A stretch of DNA of 11,208 nucleotides, taken from contig JAKPKF010000335.1 of NCBI GenBank assembly GCA_029553845.1, forward strand, positions 1 through 11,208. The letters are read 5' to 3'. The DNA comes from a bacterium. Its GTDB lineage: Bacteria > Patescibacteria > Dojkabacteria > SC72. Below the pieces are notes generated by a model that worked only from the letters and a program-made list of their open reading frames with translations, ran no database searches and had not been told where the DNA came from. Below are positions 7,205 through 11,208 of this stretch, one piece after another. The position numbers and the translations under genes are program-made. Numbering within the stretch: position 1 is the stretch's first letter; the number at the start of each line of letters is the position of its first letter.

Positions 7205-7256
7205 TTCCCAAGTTCGAAAACCTCCTTGGGAAAATAAATTAAAACTAGGAGTTAAA
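7205..7256 (+). promoter_or_regulatory. Structured queF leader with anti-Shine-Dalgarno potential
   Basis: An 8-bp inverted repeat TTCCCAAG (7205-7212) / CTTGGGAA (7225-7232) encloses a 12-nt loop. An A-rich tail then leads to CTAGGAG, the ribosome site of queF (AGGAG at 7247-7251). CTCCT at 7222-7226, in the loop and start of the 3' arm, is complementary to that AGGAG. The overall order (hairpin, loop containing UUC and ACC, A-rich linker, CUA next to the Shine-Dalgarno) recalls the class I preQ1 riboswitch. The canonical loop-to-tail UAG/CUA pseudoknot and its preQ1-pairing C are not clearly present, so a riboswitch is only a hypothesis. Confidence 0.4.
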
Positions 7257-7649
7257 ATGTCAGAAAAGTTTGAACCTAAAGTCTTAGGGAAGCAGACTAG
7301 AGCTCCCAATGATGTTCTAGATACATTCCCAGCACCTTCTAAAGTTAAGATAGTGACTCTGGAAGGGACCGAATTTACGTCTCTCTGCCCTGTAACTGGG
7401 CAGCCTGATTTCCAAAAGATTACGATTCAGTATATCCCTCGTAAAAAATGCTTAGAATCAAAAAGCCTAAAGTTGTATTTATGGACATTTCGTGAACGAG
7501 GAGTTTTCTGTGAAGCTCTATCACAAGAAATTGCAGAACATATTCAAGCAGCTATTGAAGCTGATTCAGTAGTTGTAACTATTGAACAGAACCCTCGTGG
7601 AGGGATTGGGATTACTGCTACAACAACTCTTTTAGGAGAAAACTCATGA
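7257..7649 (+). CDS. queF: QueF-family preQ0 reductase (7-cyano-7-deazaguanine reductase)
   Basis: A 130-aa single-domain (type I) QueF. The family enzyme reduces preQ0 to preQ1 with two NADPH. Visible are the active-site SLC44PVTGQPD51, with the thioimide-forming Cys and the Asp seven residues later, and the family NADPH-binding signature E67-SKSLKLY-74. A C-terminal PRGGI follows. The usual FHE motif is FC86-style here: V-F-C85-E86, so the conserved active-site His is Cys while the substrate-binding Glu is kept. Length is normal. The product could feed the DpdA-like transglycosylase downstream to place dPreQ1-type bases in phage DNA. The stop overlaps the transporter start as ATGA. The reductase role is likely; altered chemistry is possible because of the His change. 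Confidence 0.88.
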   Translation: MSEKFEPKVLGKQTRAPNDVLDTFPAPSKVKIVTLEGTEFTSLCPVTGQPDFQKITIQYIPRKKCLESKSLKLYLWTFRERGVFCEALSQEIAEHIQAAIEADSVVVTIEQNPRGGIGITATTTLLGENS

Positions 7650-8221
7650 AATCAATAGGTAAGCTTGATGGTTGGATATACTTCGTGCTGTTTATTGGGA
7701 CGATCTTTTTAGCAAACTACTTGATCTCTCATGTTGGTGTTCAATTTGGTCCTAATGAACCTCACCTTATTCCCGTAGGCTTTGGTCTAATGGCTCCTTC
7801 AGGAGTTCTAGCTGTAGGGATTGGGTTTACCCTACGAGATCTTGTTCAAAAAAGACTCGGAGTAAAGTTCTCAGCAATTGCTGTAGTAATTGGGGCAGGA
7901 GTCTCAGCTTTCTTATCTCCTGCTCTTGCTCTTGCAAGTGGAGTAGCTTTTCTTCTATCCGAAGGTCTTGATCTTATGGTATATACCCCTCTCAGAAAAA
8001 AGAATCTATACATGGCAGTAATAGGATCAAATATTGTAGGCTTAATAGTTGATTCAATTGTGTTCTTAGCTATAGCTTTTGGAGCTTCAGGACTAGACTT
8101 CTTATGGGGCCAGGTTGTAGGGAAAATGTATATGACTATTGCATTCTTACCTATAATTGCTCTAATTGACTATTTGGATAAGAAGAAAGAACTAAAAGTT
8201 CGAGGATACATTCATAGGTAA
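7646..8221 (+). CDS. VUT/YhhQ-family queuosine precursor transporter
   Basis: A 191-aa inner-membrane protein with about six hydrophobic segments (roughly residues 8-29, 42-62, 73-91, 93-110, 121-145, 153-174). Hallmarks of the VUT (YhhQ) family are LRDLVQKRLG after the second segment, LSEGLDLMVYTPLRKKN, and SNIVGLIVDSIVFLA. E. coli YhhQ imports preQ0 and preQ1, and this phage copy lies between queF and queC, which supports the same substrate. It would let the infected cell scavenge the base for DNA modification. TAGGAG precedes the ATG, which overlaps the queF stop. Its last 8 nt overlap the proposed queC start. Confidence 0.88.
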   Translation: MKSIGKLDGWIYFVLFIGTIFLANYLISHVGVQFGPNEPHLIPVGFGLMAPSGVLAVGIGFTLRDLVQKRLGVKFSAIAVVIGAGVSAFLSPALALASGVAFLLSEGLDLMVYTPLRKKNLYMAVIGSNIVGLIVDSIVFLAIAFGASGLDFLWGQVVGKMYMTIAFLPIIALIDYLDKKKELKVRGYIHR

Positions 8222-8906
8222 AAATCTAATTCTTCTCTCAGGAGGATTAGATAGTATGGTACTGGCAACGAAAGTTGCCAGTCTGTTTCCTCCAACAGAT
8301 ATCCTAGCGATCTCTATGTCTTATGGTCAGAGGCATTCTCAAAAAGAACTTCATGCTGCTCAATGGATCAGTGCTGATCTAGGGATTGATTTTGAAAGTA
8401 TCATTCTACCTGAGATTATCTTTAGAAGGTCAACATCAACTCTAATTGATCCCTCTCAGAAGATGCCCCAAATGACCTATCAAGAAATTCAAGAAACTCA
8501 GGGAGTATCTCCCACTTATGTACCCTTTCGAAATGGTATTTTTCTCTCCATTGCAACAGCAATAGCACTTACTCGAGGGATTGAGAATGTCTATATTGCA
8601 ACTCATGCAGAAGATTCTCAAAATTGGGCATATCCTGATTGTACACCAGAATTCAATGGATCTATGGCCAGTGCCATTTATATTGGTACTTATATGAGGA
8701 CAAGAGTTCTAACTCCCTTTCAATGGATGATGAAGTCAGATATCGTTCGATTAGGCCTTGAACTTTCAGCTCCCTTTCACCTATCCTGGAGTTGCTATGA
8801 GGGAAGAGAGAAGGCCTGTGGGAAGTGCCCAACTTGTGTTGAACGATTAGAAGCTTTTCGATTAAATAATGCTATAGACCCTATTACATATGAAGAAGGG
8901 AACTAA
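8214..8906 (+). CDS. queC: QueC, 7-cyano-7-deazaguanine (preQ0) synthase, probable AUA start
   Basis: An ATP-dependent enzyme converting 7-carboxy-7-deazaguanine and ammonia to preQ0. The first in-frame ATG (8256) would cut through the PP-loop. Upstream in the same frame lies GKNLILLSGGLDSMV, the full ATP-pyrophosphatase motif SGGLDS, open back to a stop at 8193-8195. No ATG, GTG or TTG exists there; ATA at 8214 has GAGGA at 8202-8206 with a 7-nt spacer, so I place the start there (230 aa). Other motifs are SYGQRHSQKE, TYVPFRNGIFL, YPDCTPEF, and a zinc site C194, C202, C205, C208 (CYEG...CGKCPTC). All expected residues are present. The gene overlaps the transporter by 8 nt. Function is near certain; the exact start is less so. 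Confidence 0.88.
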   Translation: MGKNLILLSGGLDSMVLATKVASLFPPTDILAISMSYGQRHSQKELHAAQWISADLGIDFESIILPEIIFRRSTSTLIDPSQKMPQMTYQEIQETQGVSPTYVPFRNGIFLSIATAIALTRGIENVYIATHAEDSQNWAYPDCTPEFNGSMASAIYIGTYMRTRVLTPFQWMMKSDIVRLGLELSAPFHLSWSCYEGREKACGKCPTCVERLEAFRLNNAIDPITYEEGN

Positions 8907-8907
8907 T

Positions 8908-9201
8908 ATGTCTCAAGAAAATGATAAGTTCTTAGAAATGTATAAAAAAGCCCTCCAGGATGCTCAACAAATCGTTGAAGATCATTCTAACGATGGAGAG
9001 AACGAAGTTTTCTCAATTGATCAGATGTATCCTCATGGTATCCAAGATATCTTATTTATGATCTATCATAAAGTTACTAGAATTCTAGGATATCATAAGA
9101 AAGGGAATCATCTCAAGGTTGTTGACGAACTTCAGGATGTTATTAACTATGCAGGGTTTGGCCTTGCTTGGTATCTCCTTAAGGGAAGTCCTAAAGAGTA
9201 G
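8908..9201 (+). CDS. Nmad1/DUF1599-like small helical protein
   Basis: A 97-aa helical protein. I choose the ATG at 8908 over the one at 8890: GAAGGG sits 7 nt before 8908 and the queC stop is 1 nt upstream, whereas 8890 lies inside queC. The core HGIQDILFMIYHKVTRILGY...DELQDVINYAGFGLAWYLL has the pattern of DUF1599, also called nucleotide modification associated domain 1: a K-x2-R helix followed by D-x2-DVINYA. This family is all-alpha, related in style to MazG-type NTP pyrophosphatases, and found in phage nucleotide-modification regions. It might act on nucleotide pools or assist the modification enzymes; that role is inferred. The family match is by eye on a short protein. Confidence 0.6.
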   Translation: MSQENDKFLEMYKKALQDAQQIVEDHSNDGENEVFSIDQMYPHGIQDILFMIYHKVTRILGYHKKGNHLKVVDELQDVINYAGFGLAWYLLKGSPKE

Positions 9202-9208
9202 GTGATAG

Positions 9209-9928
9209 ATGACTAAATTCTCAATCCCCTGGTCGTTTACTAAAATCTTTCGAATCCTCTCAGTTGTTTCTACTGAACCCTTCTCTACCTCTTTTAGAGA
9301 ATCCGTTACAGAGTATCCTCGAGTTCGATTCGTTCATCTAACCGAGAAATTCTTTCAACACTATGGGTGCTTTCTTCACTGTGCTGCATGTTGTTCTGAT
9401 GTTTCTCTGGACTATATCCCCGAAGAAGATCCCGGAGAAAAGTTTCAGGGAGTCCCTCGACAAGAACTTTCTATTGGATTACCCTGGGGAGCATTCCCTC
9501 TAATTTCCTATCGTCCAGAAGGTCAGTATATTACTCAAAATCAACCAGATATTTCTGCTTGTGGCTTTGTTAATCCTGTTGATGGGAGCTGTTCTAGACA
9601 CTCTAGTCGACCTTTGTCTTGTCAAGTAGAACTAATCAAGTTTTCTCATCTAAAAGATAAGGGGTATATCCATAAAAGACCTTATGGGAGGGGGTGGAAC
9701 CTTACACCTCTAAATGGGATTAGAGGAGATATTCTATGTACCTTTAGTAACGAAATGACTCTAGAAGCATGGGATCAACTTAAGGATAATGATATCCCAA
9801 CTCTTGAAAGGGTTCAAGCTTGGGCGAATCATTTTAGGATCCCAACTCACCTACCCCAATTTATTGATCATCTCTATCAAGTTCTCGAAACAAGGGAGAT
9901 CAAAACACTACTAATATCAAATGAATAA
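9209..9928 (+). CDS. YkgJ-like cysteine-cluster protein
   Basis: A 239-aa protein with the CxxCxxCC-type metal-cluster pattern: C54, C58, C61, C62 (CFLHCAACC), then C118, C128 and C138 in ACGFVN...SCSRHSSRPLSC. The R-H-x2-RP-x2-C ending is the YkgJ signature (usually IYxxRPxxCR). YkgJ-family proteins are predicted to bind zinc or iron; enzymatic roles are mostly unknown. The C-terminal 100 residues are helical and not recognised. It is wedged between queC/Nmad1 and the DpdA-like gene with gaps of 7 and 9 nt, so it is very likely part of the base-modification pathway, perhaps tailoring the inserted base. I cannot tell whether it corresponds to a described dPreQ1-modifying protein. Confidence 0.75.
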   Translation: MTKFSIPWSFTKIFRILSVVSTEPFSTSFRESVTEYPRVRFVHLTEKFFQHYGCFLHCAACCSDVSLDYIPEEDPGEKFQGVPRQELSIGLPWGAFPLISYRPEGQYITQNQPDISACGFVNPVDGSCSRHSSRPLSCQVELIKFSHLKDKGYIHKRPYGRGWNLTPLNGIRGDILCTFSNEMTLEAWDQLKDNDIPTLERVQAWANHFRIPTHLPQFIDHLYQVLETREIKTLLISNE

Positions 9929-9937
9929 AGGAACTTT

Positions 9938-10765
9938 ATGAAAACATTACTTATTCCCCCCATCCCTCACTTAGACTTAGCTAGTGATCGGGAGTTTCAC
10001 CTAACTTTAGCTCATCTCTACAAACACCCTCAATATTCTGAATTTTATCTTCAGGAAGCTCAAAAAGGGAAATATATCATCTTAGATAATTCTGCTCATG
10101 AATTTCAGGTTGGGGAGAGTGCCGAAAACTTACTAAGACTTGCTCTTGAAGTCCAGGCATCTGAAATAGTTCTTCCTGATCATCTTTTCGATGGGTTCGA
10201 TACCATCGTTCGAACTAAGTCTGCTCTAGAGTATATTGGTACTCATCCTACAGATAGAACTTTTCAGTATATGATTGTTCCTCAAGGTCAATCTTTTGAA
10301 GAATACTCCTGGTGTCTATCAGCTCTTGTTGATGTTTATTTTGAAGCTCAAGTTTCATATGGAGAAATATTCCCTCACCCTCCTGTTCTAGGAGTTTCTA
10401 AAGACTATGAGATGTGGGAGGGAGGCCTTCTCCGAATTCTCGATGAGTTAGTTCTCCCTTGTAGTAATACTGAAATGCCTGTTCATATGCTCGGTTGGGG
10501 GAGAAAACTGTGGGATCTAGGAGTTATTGCTCAGAAATACTCCCATCTTCTTCGATCAGTTGATTCAGCAAAGCCGATTGTATATGGTCTTAATAATATT
10601 CGACTATATCCTGGTGAATATATTCCAAAATATCCCACAAGATCTCAATCTTATTTCTTTGATGAGATCTCAGAAGAAGGCCTTTCAGCAATTCAACATA
10701 ATATTGAGATATTTGATATTCTTGTAGGATCAACTTCTCAAAATGATCACGATTTATCGAGTTGA
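9938..10765 (+). CDS. dpdA: DpdA-like guanine transglycosylase (DNA base exchange)
   Basis: A 275-aa protein with the motif order of the tRNA-guanine transglycosylase/DpdA TIM barrel in a compact viral form: IILD50NSAHE-G59, then EIVLPD81HLFD, then MIVPQG117, then VLGVSK (about 150-155), then HMLGWG188, then LRSVD209SAKP. These match the TGT blocks LDSGGFQ, the active-site Asp region, VQG, GGLAVGE, YLMGVG and the nucleophile Asp motif GVDMFDC. Assigned activity for phage DpdA is swapping guanine in DNA for a 7-deazaguanine base. There is no zinc-binding CxCxxC tail like that of bacterial tRNA TGT. Neighbours queF, transporter and queC support the DNA role. AAAGGAAC precedes the ATG. Which DpdA subfamily it belongs to cannot be set by eye. 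Confidence 0.82.
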   Translation: MKTLLIPPIPHLDLASDREFHLTLAHLYKHPQYSEFYLQEAQKGKYIILDNSAHEFQVGESAENLLRLALEVQASEIVLPDHLFDGFDTIVRTKSALEYIGTHPTDRTFQYMIVPQGQSFEEYSWCLSALVDVYFEAQVSYGEIFPHPPVLGVSKDYEMWEGGLLRILDELVLPCSNTEMPVHMLGWGRKLWDLGVIAQKYSHLLRSVDSAKPIVYGLNNIRLYPGEYIPKYPTRSQSYFFDEISEEGLSAIQHNIEIFDILVGSTSQNDHDLSS

Positions 10766-11150
10766 AGGGTATCCAAATGATTGGTATTCTAAACCCTTCC
10801 TTTATAGAAGTACTCTTGTGAGAGAACTCTATGCTCAAGGATACCGATCATTTGAACTTATTGAAGAAGAAGTCAAGTCTCTAAGATACCAAGGGATTAC
10901 AATTTTTTATGATCTATTTTCTCCAGAGAGATCTTCTTCTCCAAGTTATGGCTATCGAGGAAGAGTTCTAGAGATTGAACCTTCTAGAGTCTTTCTTTGG
11001 GAAGAAGATCTTCTCCCAGTCTATCGAGGGATTTGTTACGGCAGGAAGAAGTTCCAATTTGTATACTATCATAGATACTTACAGAGATGGTGGTCAAGAT
11101 CATCGTCTCTACCACGAACAATATTTAGGAGAGGGTTAGATGACAATTGA
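10743..11150 (+). CDS. Hypothetical protein, 135 aa
   Basis: A basic, Arg/Tyr-rich soluble protein (YGYRGRVLEIEPSRVF, FVYYHRYLQRWWSRSSSL) with no motif I recognise. It begins inside the dpdA-like gene (23-nt overlap) and ends inside the next one (11-nt overlap), so it is embedded in the modification operon. An in-frame stop at 10725-10727 limits the start to 10728 or later; ATG 10743 is the natural choice, though its Shine-Dalgarno (AGGA, 13 nt away) is poor and coupling to dpdA translation is likely. The high positive charge would suit nucleic-acid contact, but no function can be assigned. Confidence 0.65.
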   Translation: MITIYRVEGYPNDWYSKPFLYRSTLVRELYAQGYRSFELIEEEVKSLRYQGITIFYDLFSPERSSSPSYGYRGRVLEIEPSRVFLWEEDLLPVYRGICYGRKKFQFVYYHRYLQRWWSRSSSLPRTIFRRGLDDN

Positions 11151-11208
11151 TAATTATTCGGGATGTGAAAAATGTCCTCTTCGAGATAGACCAACTCTTC
11201 TCCGAGAA
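11140..11208 (+). CDS. Probable type IV uracil-DNA glycosylase, 5' end (partial)
   Basis: Only the first 23 codons lie in the window and the frame is open at the right edge. The N-terminus carries GC9EKC12PLRDRPTLL, which matches the C-x2-C-x-L-R start of family 4 (Fe-S) uracil-DNA glycosylases common in phages. The remaining two cluster cysteines and the catalytic motif would be beyond the edge. AGGAG (11127-11131) is 8 nt upstream of the ATG. The gene overlaps the 135-aa gene by 11 nt. Confidence is moderate because so little is visible; another CxxC protein is possible. Confidence 0.5.
   Translation, partial: MTIDNYSGCEKCPLRDRPTLLRE

Noticed and set aside
7205..7256. Canonical class I preQ1 riboswitch call
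   Set aside because: The order of elements is suggestive but the loop lacks the UAG needed to pair with CUA and the conserved preQ1-pairing C; kept only as a structured leader.
8256..8906. queC starting at ATG 8256
   Set aside because: This start falls right after SGGLDS and would delete the ATP-binding PP-loop that is encoded in frame just upstream.
8890..8907. ATG 8890 as start of the Nmad1-like gene
   Set aside because: It lies within queC with no good ribosome site, whereas ATG 8908 has GAAGGG at 7 nt and follows the queC stop.

Overview
This is a continuous stretch of a tailed-phage (or integrated prophage) genome from a bacterial host. All genes lie on the + strand, packed end to end with ATGA or few-base overlaps. 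The content is a replication/recombination module followed by a 7-deazaguanine DNA-modification module. There is no structural gene, tRNA, integrase or host housekeeping operon, so the exact host cannot be named. Strong Shine-Dalgarno sequences (AGGAG, GAAGGAG) before most genes argue against a Bacteroidetes-type host. The DNA is AT-rich, and CGA and AGA dominate the arginine codons.

Layout. Bases 1-223 hold the 3' end of an Ala-rich tetrapeptide-repeat protein. Bases 220-929 hold two small accessory proteins, one DUF551-like. A promoter-like element at 939-991 then precedes an apparent operon: a 62-aa basic-tailed protein, a DUF932 protein, an unknown 189-aa protein, a SNF2-type helicase, a RuvC-like resolvase and a Cas4/RecB-like PD-(D/E)XK nuclease with four cysteines (1017-5783). 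A second copy of the promoter-like element (5787-5840) precedes a Sak4-like AAA_24 ATPase and a DUF669 single-strand-DNA-binding protein. That pair ends at a strong hairpin, a candidate terminator (7178-7202).

From 7205 to the right edge comes the modification module. A structured leader precedes queF (preQ0 reductase). It is followed by a VUT/YhhQ-type queuosine-precursor transporter, queC (preQ0 synthase, probably starting at a rare AUA codon), a small Nmad1/DUF1599-like protein, a YkgJ-like cysteine-cluster protein, a DpdA-like guanine transglycosylase, an unknown 135-aa protein, and the first 23 codons of a probable type IV uracil-DNA glycosylase.

How the genes could work together: preQ0 or preQ1 is imported by the transporter, or preQ0 is made from 7-carboxy-7-deazaguanine by QueC. 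QueF may reduce preQ0 to preQ1. DpdA then swaps the base for guanine in phage DNA, which would resist host restriction enzymes. No FolE, QueD or QueE is seen in the window, so these steps would come from the host, from salvage, or from genes outside the window. The most interesting points are this cluster with its two or three unassigned members, the His-to-Cys change in the QueF active-site motif, the non-canonical queC start, the duplicated helically phased promoter element, and the hairpin/anti-Shine-Dalgarno leader of queF.
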